Below are positions 12,231-22,499 of a stretch of 64,000 nt of DNA, one piece after another. The DNA comes from Alligator mississippiensis. Lineage: Eukaryota; Chordata; Crocodylia; Alligatoridae. The notes under the pieces are model-generated. The model was not told where the DNA came from. It ran no database searches and saw only the letters and a list, made by a program, of their open reading frames with translations. Location: contig NC_081824.1 in assembly GCF_030867095.1 (NCBI RefSeq), forward strand, positions 170,694,933 to 170,758,932, in the 5' to 3' direction. A program made the position numbers and the translations under genes. Each line of letters opens with the position of its first letter. Within the stretch, counting starts at the first letter, position 1.

Positions 12231-12325
12231 GCATAGCAAAACGCAAAGCCAATGCTTGCCTTTATCATCATTATTATTAAACACTTATACAATGAACAAT
12301 TAATAATAACCATAATCAACACAAA

Positions 12326-14000
12326 AATAAACGATACTTTTCTTACTGCTCTTGTAAATGAGAAAATTGTCAAGAGAAATGGGGTGCCTCTGTTCCTTGC
12401 TCATTATTATTATTATGAAATAATAATGAATAATTAAGAATGATGAACAATAATAAATAATAATGATAAATAATGAGGATAAAAGATACTTTTCCTACTG
12501 CTCATTTAAATGAGAAAATTATCAAGAGAAGTGAGGTGCTTGTGTTCCCCACTCATTATAATTATGATGAAATGATAATGAATAATTAACAAGAATGGTG
12601 GGCAATAATCATTACTAATAATTCAAATATTATAAAAGCCATTGTTTGTCTGTCTGTCCATAATGCTTTATTTGCACTCTGATTGGCTGACTGAAACAGC
12701 CAATCAGAGTGCAAATGCAGCACTGGGACAGGAGGTGGCAGTGTGGCGGAGTGCCGCCATGATGGTGGGGACACAGGAGACGGAGTGAAGGCCTTGCCCC
12801 CCTGCCCTGTTCCCTGCAGGTGGCAATGATGGATGGGGGGTGAGACCACCTGAGCTGGCCTCCCCCCTCTCCTTGCTCTTGGAGGTGATGGCAGTGGCAG
12901 CATGGAGCGGTGCGGAGTTGGGATGCCATGGGGGGTGGGACGAGGCCATCGGCATTGGCCTTGGCCCACCCCTCCCCCCTTCTGTCATCGCTGCCTGCAG
13001 GGCCAGTGGGGGGAAGGAGTGGGCCTGACATGGTGGGGGGAAGGAATGGGCCAGAGTGGGGGGGGAGAAGCTGGCCTGCTGTGGTGCTGTGGGGGGGAAG
13101 GAGAGGGAGCAGAGGGAGAGGGAGCTACGGGCCTGGCCCAACCCAACGTGGCAGCGGTGGGGGGAGGGGAGGAGCAGGCCTCCTTCCCCCCTTGGGCCTG
13201 CCACCCCCATCCACCCCCTTGTTAGCCCTGAGCCCGCTCCCTCCCATTCCCCCCACTGCTGCTCTGTTGGCCCGGGTCTACTGTTCCCCCCCTCCACGGT
13301 GGGCCAGCTTCTCCTCACCCTTGGGCCCAGTCCTCCCCCGCACCCCTGGAATTGAACCTGGGCCTGCTGCTCCCCCCTGCACACCACTGTTGCAGGGAGG
13401 CGGGGAGCAGGGCCAGACCCCAAGTAGCAGGAGAAGCGGGGCACAGGCCTGGACAGGGGGAGGGGGCATGGGGCTCTGTTCCCCCCTCCCCCCCGATTCT
13501 TGACTGGCAATGGCTAGTAAATAATAAGGATAAAAGACAGTTTCCCACCTTCAGCTTCCTGTGTTGAAAAATAAAGTTTATTTTCTACCTATGGGGACTT
13601 TTCACCATCTTTAATTTTCCCTTAGCCTGAGGAAGGGTGCGTGCCATAAAGCTTGCAGAAAAAATTTTTTTTTTTGCTTTTTCATAGTTGGTCGAATATC
13701 TGTGAACCAAGAGCTGTAGAGTTTTGCCTTAATTTTCCTACTGCTCTTTTACACGAGAAAATTGTCAAGAAAAGTGAGGTGCTTGCATTCCCCACTCATC
13801 ATAATTATGTTGAAATAATAATGAATTAACAAGAATGATGGAGAATAATAATTCGTAATAATACATCATTAGGATAAAAGACACTTTTTCTACTGCTTTT
13901 ACATGAGAAAATGTGACCAGCGGTGAGGTGATTGTGGTCTGCGCTCATTATACTTATGATGGAATAAATAATAATGAATAAATAATAAGACAACCACTTG
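12326..14000 (+). repeat. AT-rich tandem array, four units of about 150 bp, twice interrupted
   Basis: Units begin near 12329, 12478, 13520 and 13872. Each carries gata-aaagayacttttc, ctactgctc, aatgagaaaatt.tcaagaga, gtgaggtgcttgtgttcc, then an att/aat-rich tail with aataatgaataattaa. Period between the first two is 152 bases. A Helitron-like element of 896 bp separates units 2 and 3. About 190 bases of unrelated DNA split unit 3 (about 13538-13731, containing a cctgaggaagggtgcg motif and a poly-T). The array abuts the ZFAND3 CpG island. Confidence 0.75.
12622..13517 (+). mobile_element. Helitron-like nonautonomous element, copy 1
   Basis: Removing exactly this segment restores the array unit (aataa joined to taaataataagg), so the insertion lies between A and T with no target duplication. 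The left end is TTCAAATATTATAAAAGCC and the right end is ...CTAG, followed by host T. That is the Helitron pattern (CTRR end, AT target), though the 5' end is TTC rather than TC and no strong 3' hairpin was seen. Inside are tgtctgtctgtcc, a perfect inverted pair around gattggctg/cagccaatc (12675-12715), and a GC-rich core. The core gives long overlapping open frames on both strands without protein-like features. Confidence 0.6.
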
Positions 14001-14105
14001 AAAGAGAAAGCTGCCAAGCGCGGGCGACGCCTAGACCCCGCACTGTGACGCCGCCGCCACACTCGAGAATTCTGACTCAAGCAGTATATGCTGCCCCGCC
14101 CCGCG

Positions 14106-14113
14106 TTACGTCA
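14106..14113 (+). promoter_or_regulatory. CRE/ATF-like site
   Basis: TTACGTCA, one base from the palindromic CRE (TGACGTCA), lies at the upstream edge of the CpG island. A second CRE-like core (TGCGTCA) is at 14602-14608. CREB/ATF binding is inferred from motif knowledge only. Confidence 0.45.
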
Positions 14114-14189
14114 CGGAGGGGAGGAGGCGGGGCGGCGGCCGCAGCCAGAGCGGGGATTCCAGGTAGGGGGAGCCCTCGCTGACCCTCTC

Positions 14190-14198
14190 ACTTCCGGG
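14190..14198 (+). promoter_or_regulatory. ETS/GABPA-type site
   Basis: ACTTCCGGG matches the classical ETS-family core common in CpG-island promoters. It lies 13 bases upstream of a perfect NRF1 site, a frequent pairing near transcription starts of housekeeping genes. Confidence 0.55.
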
Positions 14199-14210
14199 TT
14201 CCGTCTCCTT

Positions 14211-14220
14211 GCGCATGCGC
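14211..14220 (+). promoter_or_regulatory. NRF1 site
   Basis: GCGCATGCGC is the perfect palindromic NRF1 consensus. With the ETS site just upstream it probably marks the core promoter, placing transcription initiation within about 100-200 bases downstream. This is inferred from motif grammar. Confidence 0.6.
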
Positions 14221-14833
14221 CAAATCTTCTCCCTTGCTTCTGAAGTCCTATCTCTTCGGACTGTACCACTCGGTGTCTGTAGTGGAGGGGGGGATAAAGC
14301 AAACGGCTCCTCTTTCTTCCTCTATTGCCCTCACTGCCTCTTAACCTGCTGGAGTCGAGCGCTGCTGCTTGCTCAAGTCTACCGCATTCCCTTCCCCACC
14401 CCTGCTCCTGGCTCTCCACACCCTCGCTTTGGTCCCCACCAACCCCCCCCTACCGTCAGCAGTTGGCACGCGCCGCTCCCAGCTGATCCTGCGGCCGGGC
14501 GACACCATCCAGCCCGCTGCGGGGTGGAGGGGGAAGTGGAGCTGGGAGCAGCGGGGGAGGGGGCATTGTTGGGTCAGGGGGTGGCGCGCGGCCACTGCAG
14601 CTGCGTCACAGGCGCCGCGGAGGGAGGGGCGCGGCCGCCCGTTGCCCTCCCCAGTGTCACTCGGGCCTGGCCGGGCGCGGCAGCTCCGCTTCCTCCCTCC
14701 GCTCCCCCCCGCCGCCGCCACCGCCGTTGGTCGCGCCCGGCTCCAGCTGACCGGCCTGGAATCCCGGCCGCAGCCCTGCCCCGCCGCGCCCCCGCCCGCC
14801 CGGCCTGCCGCCCAGGCCCCGCTCGCCGCCGCC

Positions 14834-14904
14834 ATGGGAGACGCCGGCAGCGAGCGCAGCAAGGCGCCCAGCCTGCCGCCCCGCTGCCCCTGCGGCTTCT
14901 GGGG
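14834..14904 (+). CDS. ZFAND3: ZFAND3 exon 1 (coding part), AN1/A20-type zinc finger protein 3
   Basis: The ATG at 14834 sits in a near-perfect Kozak context (gccgccATGG). It opens a frame reading MGDAGSERSKAPSLPP, then RCPCGFWG. This matches, from memory, the first 24 residues of vertebrate ZFAND3, a small protein of about 227 residues with an N-terminal A20-type and a C-terminal AN1-type zinc finger. The exon carries only the first half of the A20 finger (the CPC pair, then GFWG). It stops at a consensus donor (GG, then GTGAGT at 14905-14910), leaving two bases of a split glycine codon. Known family role: zinc-finger protein, originally described as testis-expressed (TEX27) and linked to transcriptional and ubiquitin-related functions; the biochemistry is not settled. 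No later exon was found, which fits the long first intron of this gene. Identity is confident; the true transcription start is not visible. Confidence 0.93.
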
Positions 14905-14910
14905 GTGAGT
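14905..14910 (+). other. ZFAND3: Splice donor of ZFAND3 exon 1
   Basis: GTGAGT directly follows the codon fragment GG and is a consensus U2-type donor. The intron starts after two bases of a codon. No matching acceptor and second exon (continuing the A20 finger with its second Cys pair) were seen before 64000. Confidence 0.85.
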
Positions 14911-17830
14911 GCGGCCCGCGGGCCGGGCCTGGCGCGGGGCTCGGCCGGGGGGGCCGCCCCTTCTCTGTGTGGGGGGCGGGTTGTGGCCGCGGGGGGATCC
15001 CTCCCGCCCTGCCCCCACCCTCCCGCCTCGGGTGCCTCCACCCTGCAGGGGGGGCTCCCCGGGGCCTCGAGGTGAGGGTGAACTGGGGGGGGTGTGTGAG
15101 GGTGAGCTGGGAGGGGTGGGGGCAGTGAGCTGGGGGTGGGTAGAGGGGAGGGGACTGCAGGGGAGCAGTCAAGAAGGCTCTGCCCCTTTCCATTCTCAGG
15201 TTTGTTGGCCCAAGGGGCACCTCGCCCCAGTGCCCCCTGGCATGGTGGAGGGCATGTGATGTGGGCCAAGTGGCAGGCAAGGTAGCCCCAAGGCCTCCCT
15301 GGGCCTGTGTTTCAGCCCTGCCTGCAGGCCTAGCAGGTGGGAGCCTCAGTGCCTTCACAGCTCCTCGTTTTCAGGGGGTGAGGAGGGCTAGGAGGAGCAC
15401 AGCCCTGGCCTCACACCTTGTTGACCAAGGCGGATGAGGAAGAAGAGCGGATGTGGGTTTTTGTCTTTGTCGGCCTTCCTTGGTCTGCTGGAGCCCCACG
15501 GGTCTTGTTGAAGGGGCAGCCATTGCCAGCTGATAGCTGATCCTGTTTGGAAGAGAGGTGTTGTGGGACCAAGGGCATTAAGTCCTTCCTTGGAGGAATG
15601 GTGTCCAGGGAGGAAAGAACAAGTGTGCTCCTATTAGGCTCCATTTATCTCCAGGCCATGTCTGTCAAAGATGTCTGTTCTTGTTCCTTCACCAGCTCTC
15701 ATGTGGCATATACAGAACCAGTGGGGACAACTGAACCTCAGGTGGCGTTAATGTGGGTGGCTAGGCACATTGGTCCTAACATCCCTTATTTATGGCATCT
15801 TCAAAGATCTCACAACTTGACGGTAGTGTGAGAGCCTCTGCCTACGGGTCCCCTGACACTTATACCTGCCTATAGGATCTAGGTATTGCTATGTTGGGTT
15901 ACTTTACAGGAGTTGAAAGGAAGAGGACAGAGGTTCGTTAGAAGTGAATTAAAGGTGTCACAGTACAACAGGCTTCATCTGATGGTTTTCATCGGAATGG
16001 CAGGATTGCTAATGCAATCCCCTTTGTGAATTATGACCCCAGTCTGAACTTTCGACAGCTGGCTCGTTCTAGTTGGGAAGATTGTAAATATACAGTAAAT
16101 ATTCACTTCTCATTTTTGTTTTGGCAAGCTTGTCTATCCCTGCCTCCTGCTTTTTCTAATATGACGGAAAAAAAGTGACTATCTCCACCTTGGCATGCTT
16201 GGTTTCTATCATTGATGGTATATACAAAAACACCAGAAACTGTGACTGGCAACTCATTTCTTGCTGAACTTTGCAACAAGTTCAGTATCTTATTTTTGTG
16301 AAAAGAGGGGATGTTTTGTACTCGGAGTTTCATTTTAACAGTGATAGGAGGCTGTGCAGAATATGGCCTTTCTTTAAGGATGCTGCCTATGAGTTCTTGG
16401 TTGAGACATGCTTATTACATGAACAATTGGCTGGCGTTTACTTGTTCCTTTCCTTTTTATGTGGTATAATCCCAGCAGTGGTTCCTCCAGTTTAGGTCTG
16501 CAGTGGAGCATTTTGGCTCTACCTTCACAGGGTTTCATTTCTAGCACTGTACTTGGCATCTGTGAAGAACACAAGTAGACTTCACTAAAAAAAAATAAAT
16601 AAAAAAATTGAAAAGATTCTATTTAGTGAGGAAAGGAATCTTTCTTCAATGAGTTACTAGCAGCTGAAAAGGTTAAGCTCACCCTAAGGTGGTTGGATTG
16701 GGAACATGTAGTTCTGAGTTTTGAAGACATAGATATGTTTGGCTTGTCCTTGTTTACATAGGCCTTGTCTGTCTGGAAAGGAGTTTGCCAGTATAGCTAG
16801 TTTTTCTTCTAATGGGGTTGCAGCTTTGTGAGAGCAAGAGTGCTTTTGCCAAGATAGCTTCATTCCCTGAACATAAATTATATTGGTGAATGGATTCTTA
16901 TTATATCTATTGCAGGATTTTGATGGCATAGTTATGTTGGTTCAGTTGTGCATTTTTTTCCATACAACTACCTGAGATTGATAAACCAGCAACACTTTTA
17001 AGTGCCTTATTGTTAATTTCATACTCACTGTCAGGTCAAGTAAATTGTCAGGATAGTCCAGATTGTCCTGCATAGCTAATGCTTCTCTCTTGAAGTTCAT
17101 CCAAAGCAACCAAAAAGTTTAGTCTTGTAATTGCGCCGAGGTATAATGAGTTTTCAAGCAGAAGCTCTGAATGCTTTTTAATTACACAAAAGGAAGCGAT
17201 CTTGAGCAGAGATGCTTTACTGTTCTCACAGATCAGGTTGAACTGTCATTTTTAATTATGTCACTGACTGACAGTTACACAAATCAAATTGCTACTCTTA
17301 AATCAGGCTTGCTTGTTTATCTTCTAGCATTTTAGGCCTCTGTTACATGCACAAACCTGTAAATTTGGGATTTAACAATGTATTGTCTTCCTCTGGAAGG
17401 CTTAATAAGATGTCTTGAAGAGTTTGCATAGACTTATCATGTTTTTTCTACTTTCCCCAAACCAGGCTTGCCCGTGTGCTGGGAACAGCCCATTGTCCAA
17501 GTTCCTAAAAATGCTTGAGATGGAGAAAGATTTGATCAGCCATCCTTTGGCTTTTATATATCTGCTTTGTTTTCTCATCAGCCTTTTTCTCCTGAAAAGG
17601 CTCTCTCTCTCTGTCCATCTCCCTCTCCAGTAGCAAAGAACTATAAAAGATGCTGCATTCCAAACAGTGCCCCTTCAAACTTCATTTCTGCATAGGCAGC
17701 TAGGAAATGGGCCATTTTGCACACTTTTTTCTTAGACTTTGACTCTTCAAGGTTTCCTATTTCCCCATTAGCCCGACAATTAAGATTCATTCCATGACTG
17801 CTCTTGAGTCTAAACTGCATTTTTGGTATA
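14911..17830 (+). other. ZFAND3 intron 1, proximal part
   Basis: The first 200 bases are GC-rich continuation of the CpG island, after which composition falls to ordinary AT-rich intron. Several short open frames occur but none shows protein-like composition or family resemblance. No repeat was confidently recognised here. Confidence 0.6.
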
Positions 17831-17837
17831 TCAATAT

Positions 17838-18201
17838 ACTGTATTGTTCTGATTATAAATTGACCCTGCATAGAAGTCAACCCTGTATAGTTTTAGTTTA
17901 GTTCAGGTTTAGTTTTAGGAAAAATGGATTTTTTTCCTGAATACAAATCCATGATTACAGACAAGGCCTTGAATTGCTCTCACAGGAGAATCAAATAGCC
18001 AAATGGACCCAGACGGTTAAAAGTACTAACAGAAAAGCTGCACTAAAAAAATACTTGATATTTTTATTGCATGCACAAAAATACTAAGTCAAGACTGTAG
18101 AGGTCCAGATTATATGTAAATTCTGTGTGTAAATTGTGTGATACAACCTGGGGGGTTTGGAAGGAAAACAAAAAGGTAACTTGTTATCAGAACAATACAG
18201 T
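17838..18201 (+). mobile_element. MITE with perfect 16-bp terminal inverted repeats
   Basis: ACTGTATTGTTCTGAT at 17838-17853 is exactly complementary to ATCAGAACAATACAGT at 18186-18201. The subterminal part reads attataaattgaccctgc, similar to internal motifs of palindromic mariner-type MITEs. The interior (about 330 bases) has no coding capacity. The target duplication is ambiguous (TA-rich flanks). Confidence 0.6.
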
Positions 18202-19395
18202 TATATGTATCAAGCCAATGGGTCGATTTGGATTTCAGGAAGTTGGCCTTGGCTAAATATGAAGGCTGTGATTATTTCTACATGGTGATGCACAGAAGTC
18301 CTGTGTAATGCTTAACAGTGGTATTTGGCACAGGTGAATTTTCTCTACAGTAATCTCAACAGTTGGCATATTAAGGAAAATGCAAAAAAAGAGCATTAAA
18401 AATAAAAGGTTGTTAGTATCAGCAACTAAAATGTGTTTATAGATTGACTATGATGTAAACAGTTCCTGAAACACGTGCTTTATTTATTTATTTATTTTTA
18501 AGCCATATGTAAAGGGAAGAGAAGATGGGAATGTCTGTGTCAAGGCTGCTTTATGAAAATCTGAAAAATTTGCCTGTCTTAATATTAGAAATTCAGGTCC
18601 TTTTTAGGCTGCAAGAATCTTTGGGGATTGGAGGTCTAGAAGACTGTTGATGCTATAAAATACAAGGTATTGAATACTGAACAATTGAGCGTGGAAGGAT
18701 TTTTTTCAGAGAACATTTAATATATCTATCTTTTTTTTTAAACATTCATTTAAGGTAAATGACTAACATTTGTAAGTTCACTTTTGTTGAAGCTTACAGT
18801 AGGCATCCCTGAAATCTCTGAGGTCTTCCAGCAAAAATGAGATGTGCCATTCTTTTTCTAAGCTAAAAGAAGGTAGGGGGGAAAACAAAGCAAAACAACC
18901 ACAGTAACAACAACAAAAAACCTTAAAGTCCTTTTTTATTTATCATTTGAAAAAAGCACAAGACCTTTTTAAAATCCTTTGGCTTAAGTGAGGCTCCAGT
19001 GGAGCATCAGGTTGAATATTACTTTTTAGTAAGCCATTTCGTACCCAGACAATCCAAATCTAAATTTTTCATGTCTCCGGACTTGATTTAAAAAGCAAGA
19101 GTTATTTTCTATGTTTTAGAAATGCTTTCTCTGTCCTTCCATCCCATACAATAGCATTTCAAACTTTAATTATGGCATATCTTTTTGTCTTTTACACGTG
19201 AAACTGTCCAACAGAACAAGGTTAAAAAAAAGGTATATGTGGGAATTTCAGTTTGCCTTGTTTGCAGTGTCTGTTGCACTGAATGTTTCCTTCTGGAAGA
19301 ATTCTTCACTTGCTTCCCTGAATGACAGACTATAGTTAATAAATATTATTTCTTACAGCTGAAGATTTTACCTGCTTTAATTTGGGGTCAAGAAG
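18202..19395 (+). other. ZFAND3 intron 1, no recognised element
   Basis: AT-rich intron with a short TTTA tandem at about 18481-18497 and poly-A/poly-T tracts. No gene or named repeat recognised. Confidence 0.5.
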
Positions 19396-19399
19396 AAAT

Positions 19400-19755
19400 T
19401 TTATCTAATGGTCAAATTAGTATTGCCTGTGGGGTTTTTCACCTTCCTTTGTAGTGGGGGATGTGGCCCTCTTCCTTCCTCTCAAGGTATTTTAACAGCC
19501 CTTGCAGCAGCAGGACATTGGCCACCATTGTCTCCCTCCTTTACCTGCGGCAGGTTAGGGTGCTATGCTTTGTGGTTGTGTGGCAGGGTTGCTTGTGTAG
19601 TTTTAGTAATAGGTCAGACTAGATTTTGCATAGGATGGTTTGGATAGGGATGATTCTGCTTCATGAATAGGGTTGAATATGTGACCTCCAGAGGGAGGGA
19701 CTCCATGATCTCTAGAGGTTACTTCCAGCTCTGCTTTTTTTTATGATTCCATCCA
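19400..19755 (+). mobile_element. Diverged CR1/L3-like 3' fragment
   Basis: A block with aggacattggccacca, then taggtcagactagatt, tgacctccagagggag, a ggttacttccagctctg stretch and an ending ttatgattcc. It resembles the generic CR1/L3 terminus (gaggtcccttccagccct then ttctatgattc) in plus orientation. It is strongly diverged, so boundaries are approximate. Confidence 0.45.
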
Positions 19756-21130
19756 CATTCTAATTGAGCCATTTTATGTGTTACTTAGAGATGGGACCCA
19801 ATCTGTAATAAACTTCATGTAGGCACACCGTCTGTGTATGGAACCTTTGTAAAGTCGAGAACAGGAATCCATTTTTGTGGAGCTTGTTGAAGAACTGGGG
19901 CCTTTGTGATTAAGTAGTTATGTGTATAGGCAAGTGCTGTATGGTAAAATACCAATTGGGCTTCTAGGGGTTGTTTTGTATAGAAGGGAGAGATTAGAGG
20001 GGCATAACTTGACAGCTCTGTTTGTTCTGCATCAAATGCTTTTTATTTCCTTTATAGTCCATACCAACATGGAAGCATGTATGCCATGCCTTAGAACCAA
20101 GAAGGAATGAAATATGTTAATAAGCATAAAACAAATGAATTCCATTCCTGAAATGGTGACAGCCAGCAGGAAGTTGATTGAAAATACAGTATGATTAGTT
20201 TCATCCCATCTTATTTCTGGCAAATATAAAGGTATTGTAGTTGGCTAAAGCTGATGGCGATACTGTTTTGAGAACAAACTAGCAGGAGTTCTGTAGGATG
20301 TTACCACTAATTCTGCATTTCCCTGGTGCTGTATGCATCATATATGTGATGAGACACCCACCCCAAGCATTCTTATGTCCCAGGAGAATCTAAAGTTTAC
20401 TTATGTGCTGGTATCTCCCAGTTGGTACTATATCACTGTACTGCTGCTGTGTTAAGCTGGCTGTCTTGATGATTGTTTAATACAATATGATTCATCAGTT
20501 GATCAAAATAATAATTCAAGTGGTATGACTAATTTTTTACTGTATAGCACTGAAGCTTTTCAGTTAATATTTTTTTTTTCTGCAAATACCTTTCATTTTA
20601 ACAAGATTCTGTCCAGTGTTTAACTTTGCTTGGGATTGAAGCAATTCCTTTTTTTTTTTTTTTTCTTAAGAAGATCCTCTTTTTTTAAAAATCAACTCCT
20701 AATCTCATCCTTGAGAAGTCCATGTAGATCCCCATTTTTACCTAACTAAAGGTCTCTTATAAGCTTCATTTTATTTTAACTGGTGCCAAAATAATACATT
20801 TGTACTGGGGCCCATTTTTTTTTCAAAATCTGAATAGTAATGAGTTTTCCAGGTCAAGAGTGAGGTGCACTGGTATGATCGTGGATATGTGGTGCTGGTG
20901 TGGGTCAATATACAGGGGTATTGACAGAGTTGTGGAAAGTGTAGATCTAGTGCTAACCAAATAATGTTAGTTCCCACTGAAGAAGTGGTTTGAGTTAAAC
21001 CAGCAGTAAATATTAAAGATTAAAATCAGTGACTGTAAGCACTGCATGTTCTTACTGTAGAAAAAGTAAAGCTGAATTTTCTATTTCAAATAAATAAAAC
21101 AAAAGCTCTTTCTCCCCTCTTGTAGAAAAG
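19756..21130 (+). other. ZFAND3 intron 1, no recognised element
   Basis: AT-rich intron with a long poly-T tract at about 20648-20664. No gene, RNA gene or assignable repeat seen. Confidence 0.5.
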
Positions 21131-21135
21131 GAGGG

Positions 21136-21249
21136 TCTGCCTGTCTGCCTGTCTGCCTGTCTGCCTGTCTGCCTGTCTGCCTGTCTGCCTGTCTGCCTGT
21201 CTGCCTGTCTGCCTGTCTGCCTGTCTGCCTGTCTGCCTGTCTGCCTGTC
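21136..21249 (+). repeat. Octamer tandem array (TCTGCCTG)n
   Basis: Fourteen perfect copies of the 8-base unit TCTGCCTG run without interruption over 114 bases. On the minus strand the 8-base period, not divisible by 3, cycles through three frames and gives a run of RQADRQTG residues, which is not a protein. The perfection suggests recent expansion and probable length polymorphism. Confidence 0.95.
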
Positions 21250-21723
21250 AAACTAAAGGAATAACTTGTTTTATTTATTACAGTTTTTTGCAGGCGGTCC
21301 ATCAGGGGGCATTTACAAGGTTTAATCTGGCTTGTCTTACTGATTACAGTTTGATCCTTTTTTGTGTTGAAGCTAAAAATACCTGAATGTCATATTTCTA
21401 GTTTACTGGACATGATTCTGTTAATCGTGAGTTCAGCTTCTTCACTTAAGAATTGCACAGCAATTGTGAGGTAAGTGTAGTACTACTAAAACAAATAATG
21501 TAACTGTATTAGAAGCAGGAAGCCTGTAAGAATGGATTGATCTATAGGCCTACCAGGAAATAAAGGAAGAATGATAAAGATATTTTAGAGAAACTAAAAT
21601 TTTCTCGTTTAATTTCAGTATAAATTACATTGAAAATGATCATGACACTGAAAGACTTCAATGTAAGAAGAAAGTGGGGGGGAAAATATTTTTGTGCATA
21701 ATACATAATTAATCTATGGAACA

Positions 21724-21795
21724 AATTCATAGATTCATAGATGTTAGGGTCGGAAGGGACCTCAATAGATCATCGAGTCCGACCCCCAGATAACT
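21724..21795 (-). mobile_element. CR1 3'-terminal fragment (about 70 bp)
   Basis: aattcatagattcatagatg is followed by the CR1 end block (gttagggtcggaaggg, then atcatcgagtccgaccc). The sequence stops after about 70 bases, so this is an extremely 5'-truncated insertion in minus orientation. It is close to the sequence at the left edge of the window. Confidence 0.85.
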
Positions 21796-22147
21796 AGGTT
21801 TGCAATGACACTATTTCAGAAGTGTTGGCTGAAGCTGAACAAATGAAGTAGAAATTGCTGGCCAGCCATATAGAGACAGGTTTTGTTGTGTTGAATTAGC
21901 TTTATTTACAATAGCCTATTCCTCACATACATAGATAAGTGCCATTACTTTGAATAATTAAAAATTGAAAAAAAAATAATAATAAGCTGGAGTAAGAGAA
22001 CTATTTTTTCTAATTCAAGGAGTGACTAATAACAATTGACAGATAAAGATATTTTGCTTAAGAAAAAAGTAGTGGGCCTGATGAATTACTAAGAGCTTTT
22101 TTGCAAGAGGCAAGGATTTCTCAGGGACACACGTGCGCACACACACA

Positions 22148-22495
22148 AATTGCCCATCAAGAATGATGGGGGGAGCTTGCTAGCCCTACCCCCCTTTACA
22201 CGACTGCCACCTCCCAGGAGTAGGTGGGGGGGGGGGAAGCCTGTGCTGCTGTCCCCTCTGCCCACCTCTGCCAGCACCCCCGTGATGCCACCACCTCCCA
22301 AGGAGCAGGGCCGGTGGGTGGGCAAGGTCAGAGGCACTTGCCTCTTTCCCCCCTCCCCCCTCCTGCTCCATCCCCGCCATCATGGCAGCCCGCTGCCTCC
22401 TGTCTGTAATGCTCTTGAAGCACTCTGATTGGCTGTTTCAGTAACCAGAGCGCTCCAAGAGCATTACAGACAGACAGACTAAGCCCTTTTAAAAT
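22148..22495 (-). mobile_element. Helitron-like nonautonomous element, copy 2 (short, reverse)
   Basis: On the minus strand this shares with 12622-13517 the left-end ttttaaaagg / tctgtctgtctg block, a cagccaatcagagtgc segment, gccatgatgg, and the terminal attcttgatgggcaat. It is shorter (about 350 bases) because the GC-rich core is reduced. The CTAG end is not visible, so its edges are approximate. Confidence 0.55.
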
Positions 22496-22499
22496 TATT

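Larger units (their letters stand above)
14010..15110 (+). promoter_or_regulatory. ZFAND3: CpG-island promoter of ZFAND3
   Basis: Composition changes abruptly from AT-rich repeats to about 1.1 kb of very GC-rich, CpG-dense sequence around exon 1. There is no TATA box. Several motifs typical of housekeeping CpG promoters lie in the upstream half (CRE-like, ETS, NRF1, G/C boxes). This suggests broad, constitutive expression, and the 5' UTR probably begins somewhere between 14.1 and 14.6 kb. CpG density drops gradually in the first 200 bases of the intron. An open frame in phase with the ZFAND3 ATG runs upstream of it, but the Kozak context and the known N-terminus favour the ATG at 14834. Confidence 0.85.

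Noticed and set aside
12704..13510. Long minus-strand open frame (268 codons) and overlapping plus-strand frames
   Set aside because: They lie in the GC-rich core of a Helitron-like element, overlap on both strands and have low-complexity Pro/Gly/Ser-rich composition.
14209..15358. Several long frames on both strands across the CpG island
   Set aside because: High GC suppresses stop codons. Only the ZFAND3 exon matches a known protein, and the others run through the splice donor or antisense.
21081..21302. Minus-strand protein rich in RQADRQTG repeats, or a CRISPR-like array
   Set aside because: It is a perfect 8-base microsatellite with no spacers; the repeated peptide follows from the period.
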